A DNA stretch of 64,000 bases, taken from contig NZ_CP051144.1 in assembly GCF_012317385.1 (NCBI RefSeq), positions 1,426,001-1,490,000 of the forward strand. The letters run 5' to 3'. A program made the translations under genes and the position numbers. Numbering within the stretch: position 1 is the first letter of the stretch; each line of letters opens with the position of its first letter. This stretch comes from Romboutsia sp. CE17. Its GTDB lineage: Bacteria > Bacillota > Clostridia > Peptostreptococcales > Peptostreptococcaceae. Below are positions 53,201 to 61,386 of this stretch, in pieces. The notes under the pieces are model-generated. The model ran no database searches. It was not told the origin of the DNA and worked only from the letters and a program-made list of their open reading frames with translations.

Positions 53201-53662
53201 ATGAATATTTTGGAGATACTAGTATGTATAATAGGCATATTGCTAGCATTTATATTTTTAAAGTTCATATTCAAAAAGTTATTTTTAATTGTATCTTTAT
53301 TAGGTTTTGCTGGAATTATTAGTTTTATATATAAAGTACCGTATATTATAAGTATCGCTTCAATGCTAATATTTATTTATTCTGTTAATACTATTTTCTC
53401 GGAAATTAAATATATGGCTAAAAGCTTCATAAAACCATGCAGATTTTATGAATATGGATTTTATGAAAAAATAGTAAACTTACTATTTAGCCTTAATTAT
53501 ATAGTTTTTATGAGTATATGCTATTTATCACTTATGAACACAAGTTTATCTATGATAGATATTGCAGAACTAGGCATTACGTTTTGTATAACATGGATTT
53601 TTGTATGGATAGTATTAAATACTAGAAGTATGTTATTCAACTATATAAATGCATTAGAATAA
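53201..53662 (+). CDS. hypothetical membrane protein
   Basis: A 153-residue protein (150 if read from a TTG at 53210) with four or five hydrophobic helices and a short charged loop (SEIKYMAKSFIKPCRFYEYG) in the middle. AAAGGATG overlaps the ATG at 53201 and is seven bases from the TTG, so the TTG may be the true start. I do not recognise a family. It is followed by a terminator. Confidence 0.6.
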   Translation: MNILEILVCIIGILLAFIFLKFIFKKLFLIVSLLGFAGIISFIYKVPYIISIASMLIFIYSVNTIFSEIKYMAKSFIKPCRFYEYGFYEKIVNLLFSLNYIVFMSICYLSLMNTSLSMIDIAELGITFCITWIFVWIVLNTRSMLFNYINALE

Positions 53663-53718
53663 AGTTATTCTTATATAAATAATAGTATATTCAGTAAAAG
53701 ATCACTGAAACATAAAAA

Positions 53719-53746
53719 GTCTCTTGGTTAATAAATCCAAGAGACT
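53719..53746. terminator. terminator after the small membrane protein gene
   Basis: AGTCTCTTGG and CCAAGAGACT form a ten-base stem between convergent genes. Confidence 0.65.
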
Positions 53747-53840
53747 AATATATTCTCGTCACTACTTTAATATTTTAAAATCTGCAACTTATCATGTTAA
53801 ATTTTCAGTAATAATCTCAGTGTATACAATCTTTATAAGT

Positions 53841-54959
53841 TTATATAAAACATATTACAATACTACCTACTATGGTTACAAAAATTATAATAGTAATAAA
53901 TTTTCCCATAGGATGTGCCATATTAATACTCCATCCAGCTCCAAATCTTTTTTCTACCATTAAAGATGAATCATCTTTATTATAATATACAAATCCATAA
54001 ATCCACTTTTCATCATCACTTTCAACAGTATAAATAGATTTATCTTTAGGCTTTAAACTGCTTAACATTATATAAAAATAAATTAATGGAACTACTATGA
54101 ATATAGGTGCTATACATGAAAACATAATAAGTTGAATCGGTATATTTTTTTGTTGAACCATAAACACTGGTATTAATGAAGTAATAGACTGCATTATAAG
54201 CGTCATAATAAAGAAAGAGTATCCAATACCATTTAAATATTTTATAGCTTTCTTTCTATTAACTTCTAAATTTTCAGCATCTATATAAGTTTTTGATGAG
54301 ATGCTTCCTATCCCCATTAATGCAAATAATATAACCATTCCTATATCTATAAAATTAGTAAAAAATGCATCTACTATATTTTTCTTGGCAAAACCATCCG
54401 GTATTCCACCTGAACCCCAGTGGGTAATTATTATATCTGGCATATTTTTGTAATTAACTAAAACATATAAAAATGATAATATTGAAAGTCCTATACATAT
54501 TGTAAATAGTACCTTAAATTTATTTTTTATCTTATTCTTTTCCTTTACTAAAATATCATCTTCTTTTATATATTTTTTCATTTTAGCAAAATCTTTAATT
54601 TCAATATTATTTCGTAAATAATTATCTTTAATCTCTTTTACTTTTTTATATTCTTTTTTTAAAAGTAAATAGTATAAACATGAGTATATAGTTATACTTA
54701 CTACCATATTAATGCCTGTATTTAAAGTTAATGTATATTTAAGTAATATATATATAAATATAACTAATATTAGCGATAAATTTAAATTCTTTTTAAAGTT
54801 TCTGTCAATATTATCTTTTTCTTGCTTCTCTAATTTAATTTGATTTACACATACACCATAAAAGTAACTACTCCCACTTATAGCTTGAGTATTATAAGTT
54901 ATTAAGTGAGTAAATAATATTATTAATATAAAGATTATATAATCTAGAAAAATATTCAT
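53841..54959 (-). CDS. DUF1648/DUF5808 membrane protein
   Basis: A 372-residue membrane protein. Three helices, a cytosolic stretch, then the DUF1648 pattern MPDIIITHWGSGGIPDGFAKK (near 173-193) on the outer side of the membrane, more helices, and a C-terminal DUF5808 part (DDEKWIYGFVYYNKDD..VEKRFGAGWSINMAHP). DUF1648 is shared with SdpI-type immunity proteins; full proteins of this type often sit near a GntR or ArsR regulator, absent here. The function is unknown. Confidence 0.82.
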   Translation of the reverse strand: MNIFLDYIIFILIILFTHLITYNTQAISGSSYFYGVCVNQIKLEKQEKDNIDRNFKKNLNLSLILVIFIYILLKYTLTLNTGINMVVSITIYSCLYYLLLKKEYKKVKEIKDNYLRNNIEIKDFAKMKKYIKEDDILVKEKNKIKNKFKVLFTICIGLSILSFLYVLVNYKNMPDIIITHWGSGGIPDGFAKKNIVDAFFTNFIDIGMVILFALMGIGSISSKTYIDAENLEVNRKKAIKYLNGIGYSFFIMTLIMQSITSLIPVFMVQQKNIPIQLIMFSCIAPIFIVVPLIYFYIMLSSLKPKDKSIYTVESDDEKWIYGFVYYNKDDSSLMVEKRFGAGWSINMAHPMGKFITIIIFVTIVGSIVICFI

Positions 54960-55052
54960 AATTATCCCTCCAATTAAGAATAATTATAGACTACTTTACC
55001 CTAAGTTTCATCTGCAAATATTACTGTGGATACGTATGTATAAACCTTTTTG

Positions 55053-55406
55053 TTATACTAATTTATACTCTAAAATTTTTTCATTAAATTCTATTTGATT
55101 ATGTATTTCTAGCTCATTAAGAATAACATTTATAGTATCTTTGTTTAAAAATATATTTCCATTTATATCTATAATTTTCATATGAGCATCTTTATATTTT
55201 TCTTTAATTTCATCAGTTAACTTATCATCTCTTAAGATATTATAATTTTTATCTAAATACACCTTAAATAACCAAGGCATGGCATTATCACTAAGTGAAG
55301 TTACAAATCTATCAAACAATAAATATTTTTCATTATCTTCTTCAATTACCATAAAGTCTGGGCTTTCATTTATAATTTTATCTATGAAATTACTATACTT
55401 ACTCAT
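55053..55406 (-). CDS. hypothetical protein
   Basis: A 117-residue soluble, acidic protein with mixed helix and strand pattern, beginning MSKYSNFIDKIINESPDF. AGGAG lies before the ATG. No motif, signal or membrane segment is seen and I do not recognise the family. It lies between the DUF1648 and DUF362 genes with separate spacing on each side. Confidence 0.6.
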   Translation of the reverse strand: MSKYSNFIDKIINESPDFMVIEEDNEKYLLFDRFVTSLSDNAMPWLFKVYLDKNYNILRDDKLTDEIKEKYKDAHMKIIDINGNIFLNKDTINVILNELEIHNQIEFNEKILEYKLV

Positions 55407-55495
55407 GTCATTTCTCCTTTTGAATATTACTTATATATTATTTATATTATCATAAATAGTATCATATTTTAAAATTACAATATAGTAATTTTATT

Positions 55496-56638
55496 TTATT
55501 TTAAAAATTTAGATAATAATGGTCTTTTTAAATCCACAGCCTTTTTAGGACATAACTCATGGCAGCAAAAACATCTTATACAATGTTCTAAATCTATATT
55601 AGGCCCATTATTTTTCATAGATATAACCTTAGGTGGACACACTCTGCTACATTCACCACATTTAACACATTTTTTATAATTTATTACTGGCCTTCCTGCT
55701 AACTTCTTATTTACAAATTTTTCTAATTTTTTAGGTATAATTCCTCTTAAGAAGCTTATACTTTTATTTGATGGTATTTTAAAGTCTTTGATTATCTTAT
55801 CTTCAATCTTTTCGCCAAGTATGCAAATATCAGAGAAGTCTTTCTCTATTATTTTTCTTTCTATACACCTTTGAATAGTTGGAACTTTATTAGGATCTAA
55901 GTTTATGAGATTACAAGCCACTACATCTATTGCGTATGGACTTGGTGATGCAAGTAATACACCTATTTTTCTAGGAACACCTGCTGTTGGGCCTTCTCCT
56001 TCCATACCTATTATTCCATCCATTATTGTAATATCAGGTGATACAAAAGAACAAATATCTACTAATGCTTCAGTAAAATCTACTACCTCAGGCATTTTAA
56101 AGTGATATTCTGCTTTTTTTACACCAGGTATTACACCAAATAAATTTTTTACTCCTCCAGTAAAAGTTGCCATTGCATGAGTTTTTAATTTGCATATATT
56201 TATAACATGATCCGCTTCCATTATAGGTTTTATTACTGTCATATATTTTAGTATTTTACCACTTGGATTTTCTACCTTTAATTCTGATGTATCATAGTTT
56301 AATTCTATATTAAGTTCATTACATACGTCTTCAATTCCACAAGTTTTATATATTCCTTTTAAAGAGGATTTTGTATAAGGACCTCCTGGGCTATCCCCTA
56401 CTATTACTTTACATCCTAGTTCTAAAAGCTTTTTTGCTATCACTTTTAAAACCATTGGATGTGTAGTTGCCACTTCATCTGGCCTTTTTTTAATAACTAA
56501 ATTTAATTTTATAAATACTGTACTATTTCTTTTTATGTATTTTTCAAGTCCTCCTAAGTCATTTATTAACTTATCAACTTGTAAATTTACTTCTTCATAC
56601 ACATAGCTATTACAACTTCTAAGTGATACATTCTTCAT
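55496..56638 (-). CDS. DUF362 protein with C-terminal 2[4Fe-4S] ferredoxin domain
   Basis: A 380-residue protein. The DUF362 domain (about 1-300) has FIKLNLVIKK (near 42-51), HPMVLKVIAKKLLELGCKVIVGDSPGG (near 60-86) and ICKLKTHAMATFTGGVKNLFG (near 147-167). The C-terminus has two cluster motifs, CVKCGECSRVCP and CIRCFCCHELCP. The family often occurs as an electron-transfer protein in anaerobes; its partner is not known. No redox partner sits beside it. Confidence 0.9.
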   Translation of the reverse strand: MKNVSLRSCNSYVYEEVNLQVDKLINDLGGLEKYIKRNSTVFIKLNLVIKKRPDEVATTHPMVLKVIAKKLLELGCKVIVGDSPGGPYTKSSLKGIYKTCGIEDVCNELNIELNYDTSELKVENPSGKILKYMTVIKPIMEADHVINICKLKTHAMATFTGGVKNLFGVIPGVKKAEYHFKMPEVVDFTEALVDICSFVSPDITIMDGIIGMEGEGPTAGVPRKIGVLLASPSPYAIDVVACNLINLDPNKVPTIQRCIERKIIEKDFSDICILGEKIEDKIIKDFKIPSNKSISFLRGIIPKKLEKFVNKKLAGRPVINYKKCVKCGECSRVCPPKVISMKNNGPNIDLEHCIRCFCCHELCPKKAVDLKRPLLSKFLK

Positions 56639-56858
56639 ACACTAATCCCCTTTTATAAAATATTCTCTTATTCTCATATAACTTTATTATTTTTCAAGAT
56701 ATCTTTATTTCTAATATTACTTAATTATATCACTTGTTTTTTATATTTCTAGACCAATCGATATACACACCCTTAAATCAGTAATAGTATATATTAACTA
56801 AAAATAGATAATAATACTTCTAAATAAAATATTAAACTAAACAAAGGATGTGTAAAAT

Positions 56859-57848
56859 ATGTGTACTGCATTAACTTTAACGTCTAAAGATGGATACCAT
56901 TTCTTCGGAAGAAACATGGATCTAGAATATAACTTTAATCAATCTGTTGTATTAGTTCCAAGAAACTTTCCTTGGAAAAATGTTGTAACTGGGGAGTCTA
57001 ATAAAAGTAAATACGCAGTAATGGGAATGGGTACTATAATGGAAAATCATCCCCTTTTTGCAGATGGTTTTAATGAGAAAGGATTAGCTTGTGCAGGTTT
57101 AAATTTCCCTCATTACTCTTATTATGAAGAAAATACTGTTGATGGAAAGATAAATTTAGGTCCATATGATTTAATTTTATGGATTTTAAGTAATTTTGAA
57201 AAAGTTTCAGAAGTTAAAAATGCTTTAAATAATATAAATATTGTTGCTAAACAATTTGCTCCATATGCTCCTTTACCTACACTTCATTGGATAGTTTATG
57301 ATACTAATGATGAATGTATTGTAATAGAAAAGACTTGTGATAAATTTGCCGTATATGATAATAATGTTGGAGTTCTAGCAAACTCACCAACTTTTGACTG
57401 GCATATTACTAATTTAGGAATATACAGTGGTTTAAAATCTACCCAACCTGAAAATACTAATTGGCATAAACAAGAATTAAAACCAGTAGGTCAAGGTCTA
57501 GGCTTGATGGGAATACCTGGCGATTTTTATCCTACATCAAGATTTATAAGAGCTGCCTATCTTAAAAGCCATGCAGCTTTTTTAGATAATAGAGATTCTA
57601 CTATTTCAGAGTTTTTCCATATCTTAAATAATGTTGCTATGGTTGGTGGTTCAGTTGTAACTCCTGATGGTAAAAATGATATTACTTTATATACTTCTTG
57701 TATGTGTCAAGAAGAAGGAGTTTATTATTATAATACTTATAATAATAATCAAATAAATGCTATTTCAATGTTTAAAGAAGATTTAGATGCTAGCGAATTG
57801 AAAGTGTTTAATTATATAGATGAGCAAGGTCTTAATTATCAAAACTAG
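56859..57848 (+). CDS. choloylglycine hydrolase family (bile salt hydrolase/penicillin V acylase)
   Basis: A 329-residue N-terminal-nucleophile hydrolase that cleaves the amide of conjugated bile salts or of penicillin V. After removal of Met1, Cys2 is the nucleophile. All expected active-site residues fall at the family positions: Arg18, Asp21, Asn82, Asn175 and Arg228. There is no signal peptide, so it is cytosolic. The length and positions favour a bile salt hydrolase, though substrate loops do not settle it against penicillin V acylase. AAAGGATG precedes the ATG. No bile transporter is adjacent. Confidence 0.93.
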   Translation: MCTALTLTSKDGYHFFGRNMDLEYNFNQSVVLVPRNFPWKNVVTGESNKSKYAVMGMGTIMENHPLFADGFNEKGLACAGLNFPHYSYYEENTVDGKINLGPYDLILWILSNFEKVSEVKNALNNINIVAKQFAPYAPLPTLHWIVYDTNDECIVIEKTCDKFAVYDNNVGVLANSPTFDWHITNLGIYSGLKSTQPENTNWHKQELKPVGQGLGLMGIPGDFYPTSRFIRAAYLKSHAAFLDNRDSTISEFFHILNNVAMVGGSVVTPDGKNDITLYTSCMCQEEGVYYYNTYNNNQINAISMFKEDLDASELKVFNYIDEQGLNYQN

Positions 57849-57993
57849 ATTTATGATATTTTAGAAATAATAAATATAGTTTGTATTTAGATTTATTTTA
57901 ATTCCATCTAAAATTTTTCTTATTTAAATATTAATATACGCTATAATTATATTAAAGATAGGTATATTAAAAATTTAAATAAGGGAGATAAGT

Positions 57994-58611
57994 ATGGAAA
58001 GTAATTATAAAATTGCCTATAATGCAGAATGGTGTAAACTAAAAAAGCTAAATCCTTTAGACTTAGCTAAAAGATTAGAAATTATATATTGTTCTGAGAA
58101 AAATCAATTAGTTGTTCCATTCTTTGAAAAAAATTATATATTAGATTTTGAAAATAATACTATATATAGAAAAGAAAATGGTGAAACTCCTACAATTAAT
58201 GACTCCATAATTATATTAAATTATCTTACTCATTCCAAAGATTATATAGTCAATACTAATAAATGGGTTACCCTAAAAGAAATACCTAATGGTGGAGCTT
58301 TGTTTTACCCTGCCTTTTATAAAATGGCAATAGCAAACCTTATAGAAAACTTTGGAAATGATATATATAAATTCAAGGAAAGTTCATTAAAGCTAGGTGG
58401 TAAGAAGATTAACTTTGGAGATAAAGGATATGAATTTAAAGTTCTTCCAAAGATAAATATTTGTGTAGTATTATGGGAAGGTGATGATGAAATTTTACCA
58501 AATGCTACTATATTATTTGATCCCTCAATTGAACACTTAATTCATATAGAAACTATAATCAGTATAGGCATTTGTGTATCTGAAAAATTAATATCTATAA
58601 GTAAAATATAA
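57994..58611 (+). CDS. DUF3786 domain protein
   Basis: A 205-residue cytosolic protein. DLAKRLEI near the start, the IILNYL helix, WVTLKEIPNGGALFYPAF near 93-110 and VVLWEGDDEILPNATILFDPSIEHLIHIE near 163-190 are the pattern of the DUF3786 family, found in strict anaerobes, often near corrinoid or Fe-S proteins. The function is unknown. GGGAGATAAGT precedes the ATG. Confidence 0.85.
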   Translation: MESNYKIAYNAEWCKLKKLNPLDLAKRLEIIYCSEKNQLVVPFFEKNYILDFENNTIYRKENGETPTINDSIIILNYLTHSKDYIVNTNKWVTLKEIPNGGALFYPAFYKMAIANLIENFGNDIYKFKESSLKLGGKKINFGDKGYEFKVLPKINICVVLWEGDDEILPNATILFDPSIEHLIHIETIISIGICVSEKLISISKI

Positions 58612-58675
58612 AAATAATATCAACTACTTCATCATTTTACGATATTGTATGAAAATATATTATTAATTTAATATA

Positions 58676-58724
58676 AAAAGGATGTATATAAATCTATTTT
58701 GTAAAAGTTCATATACATCCTTTT
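58676..58724. terminator. bidirectional terminator between the DUF3786 and coiled-coil genes
   Basis: AAAAGGATGTATAT and ATATACATCCTTTT pair around a loop, with flanking A and T runs. Confidence 0.8.
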
Positions 58725-58753
58725 ATATTCATAAGTAAATAATAGAAAATTTG

Positions 58754-59686
58754 TTATATATTATTTATAAAGTCATCATATTCTTTTCTCTTTTCAGTAA
58801 CTATTTCATTTAATTGATTTTTATTTTCTTTTATATTATCTAAAATACGATTAACCTCTCTTTGAAGATCCCGTATATTTTGGTATGACTTATTTATTTG
58901 ATTACTTACAGAAATATCCGTAAATATATTATCAAAAAATATATCTAGAGTTACATTTGCACTAGAAAACCTTAAGCTATTTATATTAACATCTTTTAAT
59001 TCTTTATTAAAATTTTCTAATAAATAAGATATTCTACTAAAATGTTTTTGCGCATCATTAACTCTTTGATGTTTAGCAAGTGATGAGAATAAATCTCCAC
59101 CAAGTAAGTCGATAGTACTCCAAGTTTTTGCAGATTCTAATAATTTTACCGCATCTCCTATTTCTTTAAGTAAGCTATTTCCTGCTGAAATTGATTCTTC
59201 AATCTCTTTAATTTCTTTCAAATATGTATCTATTTCTTTATCCATATTCATAAGCTTATTTTTATTTTCTTCATCACCGTATATATTAAATAACTCAAGT
59301 TTCATTTTTAATAATTTAGAATATTCATTTTCGCAATCTGATAAGCTATTTATTCTAATAATTAAATTATTTATATTCGATTTTATTAACTTAACTTTTG
59401 AATTGCAATTATCATACTTAATCTTTGCCATTAAATATTCCTTTTCTTCTTTTTCCATTCTCTCTTCTTTATTTCTCATTATTGTAGATAGAATATTTGA
59501 TAAAGATAATTTCTTTAGTTTTTCTACATCTTCATATTCTTTTTTTAATTTATTTTCTAAATCATTAAGCTCTGACTCACTTTTATAAAGCTCTTTATTT
59601 AAATCATTAAGCTTATCTTCTAATACTTGTTTTTTTGCAACTTCGCTTTTTATGTAATTTATCTTATGATTTATTTCTTCTAGCAT
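58754..59686 (-). CDS. coiled-coil protein
   Basis: A 310-residue cytosolic protein with long charged heptad stretches (about 1-130, 140-180 and 265-305). In the middle is a conserved-looking segment, SAKTWSTIDLLGGDLFSSLAKHQRVNDAQKHF (about 190-221), seen in proteins of unknown function near DUF-type genes in Firmicutes. No ATPase motif is present. It may be a structural or scaffolding protein. It stands alone. Confidence 0.65.
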   Translation of the reverse strand: MLEEINHKINYIKSEVAKKQVLEDKLNDLNKELYKSESELNDLENKLKKEYEDVEKLKKLSLSNILSTIMRNKEERMEKEEKEYLMAKIKYDNCNSKVKLIKSNINNLIIRINSLSDCENEYSKLLKMKLELFNIYGDEENKNKLMNMDKEIDTYLKEIKEIEESISAGNSLLKEIGDAVKLLESAKTWSTIDLLGGDLFSSLAKHQRVNDAQKHFSRISYLLENFNKELKDVNINSLRFSSANVTLDIFFDNIFTDISVSNQINKSYQNIRDLQREVNRILDNIKENKNQLNEIVTEKRKEYDDFINNI

Positions 59687-59800
59687 ATGTCATCCCCCTT
59701 ATCTAAAATATATTTTTGCCTTTACATAGTATTTTAATATAGAATACAACTTTTATCTTTACTAATTAGTTACAATATAAATATTTTATATACACAAAAT

Positions 59801-59833
59801 AAAAAGAGTGTAGGCTAATCCCACACTCTTTAT
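59801..59833 (-). terminator. terminator of the second bmpA gene
   Basis: AAAGAGTGT(A)GG and CC(C)ACACTCTTT form the stem; T runs flank it. Confidence 0.8.
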
Positions 59834-59854
59834 TACTAAATAATTATATTTTAC

Positions 59855-60871
59855 TTATTTTACAAGCGCATTGTATTCTTCTTCTGTTCTTGGAGCAGTT
59901 AATTCACCGCTTTTGAATTTTTCCATTTGCTCATTAACATAATCTAATATATCTTGTGATACTAAGTTTGAAGTAGTATCTGGTATACCTACAGCATCTT
60001 CATTTAATCCGTACACTATATTCGTTCCACCTTCAAATTTACCTTCTACTAAATCTTTTACAGTCTCATATACTCCTGCATCAACTCTCTTTATAGCTGA
60101 AGTTAAAACATTCTCTGGAGCTAAGTCACTTTGGTCTCTATCTACACCTATAGCATATTTTCCAAGTTCTTTAGCTGCTTCTATAGCACCTGTTCCAACA
60201 TCTCCACCAGCTATGAATATTATGTCTGCATTATTTTTATACATTTGAGTAGCTATAGCCTTACCTTTAGCTTGGTCTGTAAATGAGTTTGCATATTGAG
60301 ATTGTATCTCTGCATCTGGATTTGCAGCTTTTACACCTGCCATAAATCCATATTTAAAAGTATCTATAACACCTATTTGCATTCCACCTATAAATCCAAC
60401 ATTGTTTGTTTTAGTCATTTTTCCAGCTATTAATCCTACTAAGTATGCTGATTGTTCAGCATTAAATTGTATTGTTTTTACATTTGATGGTATTGTTTCA
60501 TAAGTTTCATCAACTAATACAAACTTTTGGTCTGGATATGATTTAGCTGCTTCTTCTATTGTAGGAGCTAATTTTTGACCTACTCCTAGTATTAAATCAG
60601 TATCTTGATCTACTAATGTTTCTACATTTTGCATGTAATCTGCATCTTGGTTAGATTCTAAGTATTTAACTTCAATACCTAATTCCTTTTCAGCTCTTTG
60701 TAATCCTTCCCAAGCTGATTGGTTGAAAGATTGGTCATTAACACCAGCAACATCTGTTATCATTGCCACTGTTATTTTATCATCCTCTTGAGAGTTTCCT
60801 GAGCACCCTACTAATAAAGATGCTGATAATACTGTCGTCATAGCTAATGCTAAACATTTTCTTAATTTCAT
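59855..60871 (-). CDS. BmpA-family nucleoside-binding lipoprotein
   Basis: A 338-residue lipid-anchored receptor of the BmpA family. The lipobox ASLLVGC (Cys near 23) is followed by MITDVAGVNDQSFNQSAWEGL (near 37-57), the signature of the purine-nucleoside-binding group; FIGGMQIGVIDTFKYGFMAG and GVDRDQSD complete the pattern. It is closer to typical BmpA/PnrA than the receptor at 5172. The ATG at 60871 follows GGAGG. It has no ATPase or permease beside it and may share the importer coded at 1.6-5.1 kb or use one elsewhere. A 200-base regulatory leader precedes it. Confidence 0.92.
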   Translation of the reverse strand: MKLRKCLALAMTTVLSASLLVGCSGNSQEDDKITVAMITDVAGVNDQSFNQSAWEGLQRAEKELGIEVKYLESNQDADYMQNVETLVDQDTDLILGVGQKLAPTIEEAAKSYPDQKFVLVDETYETIPSNVKTIQFNAEQSAYLVGLIAGKMTKTNNVGFIGGMQIGVIDTFKYGFMAGVKAANPDAEIQSQYANSFTDQAKGKAIATQMYKNNADIIFIAGGDVGTGAIEAAKELGKYAIGVDRDQSDLAPENVLTSAIKRVDAGVYETVKDLVEGKFEGGTNIVYGLNEDAVGIPDTTSNLVSQDILDYVNEQMEKFKSGELTAPRTEEEYNALVK

Positions 60872-60945
60872 TGATTGTACCTCCACTGTCTTAAACAAAT
60901 TTATGATGACACTCGTACAATTACATATAAGTATAATTTCTAATT

Positions 60946-61070
60946 AATACAAAAAAATTCCTCTTATCTAAGAGAAGATAACAGGATTATTACATAAAGT
61001 TATTTTTATACTAAATACGTAATATCTTTGTAGCCTCTCCGGACCAAATTAAAGTATCAAAATTATTTCT
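60946..61070 (-). promoter_or_regulatory. structured attenuator-type leader of bmpA, class not recognised
   Basis: The transcript from the promoter at 61077-61105 runs about 200 bases before the start codon. It first holds a region that can close as ATACT..AGTAT (about 61056 to 61010), with a G/C-rich loop GGTCCGGAGAGGCTAC (about 61045-61030) unusual in this AT-rich DNA. Then a terminator-like hairpin forms from CCTGTTATCT and AGATAAGAGG with a run of seven T (about 60985-60951). UAUUAC (near 61024) can pair with GUAAUA further on as an alternative fold. This is the arrangement of a riboswitch or attenuator, but it does not match purine, preQ1, TPP, SAM, FMN or other classes I know. Confidence 0.55.
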
Positions 61071-61076
61071 TTAAAA

Positions 61077-61105
61077 ATAATACTGTTATTTATCGGTATT
61101 GTCAA
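61077..61105 (-). promoter_or_regulatory. strong sigma-A promoter of bmpA
   Basis: TTGACA (61105-61100) and TATTAT (61082-61077) are separated by 17 bases. Confidence 0.8.
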
Positions 61106-61386
61106 TATTTTTATATTTTAATTTTAATATATATTTTAAATCCCATTCTATTTTGGTTTGAAAATATCGTTTTTTATCGAACAATATTATATATATTTTA
61201 TTTATAATTTGTATTAATTACGAATTTTTAATTTCTTATCTTTTATATTATTTTTATAAGTATAATATAAAAATAATATAAAAATAATAAAGAGCATAAT
61301 AATTCTAGTTTATAACCACAAATTATTATGCTCTTTATTTTATCTATAATTTTACTATTCACAATGAACTACATCTAATTCATATA
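61106..61386. other. AT-rich intergenic stretch, terminator of the hydroxylase operon
   Basis: The hairpin at 61286-61340 (AATAAAGAGCATAATAATT and complement, 15-base loop) is the terminator of the hydroxylase genes. At about 61174-61187 lies TTATCGAACAATATT, which resembles half of a PurR box; the match is weak. Nothing else is recognisable. Confidence 0.55.

Noticed and set aside
60985-61060. c-di-GMP-I or purine riboswitch on either strand of the bmpA leader
   Set aside because: The plus strand has a vaguely similar AGCCTCTCCGGACC string, but the other conserved c-di-GMP elements are missing and the promoter reads the other way. The purine core TCTACC/CCGAC is not present.
61174-61187. 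PurR box upstream of the bmpA promoter
   Set aside because: The CGAAC core is present but the CC and the second inverted box are not, and the position is 70 bases upstream of the -35 box.
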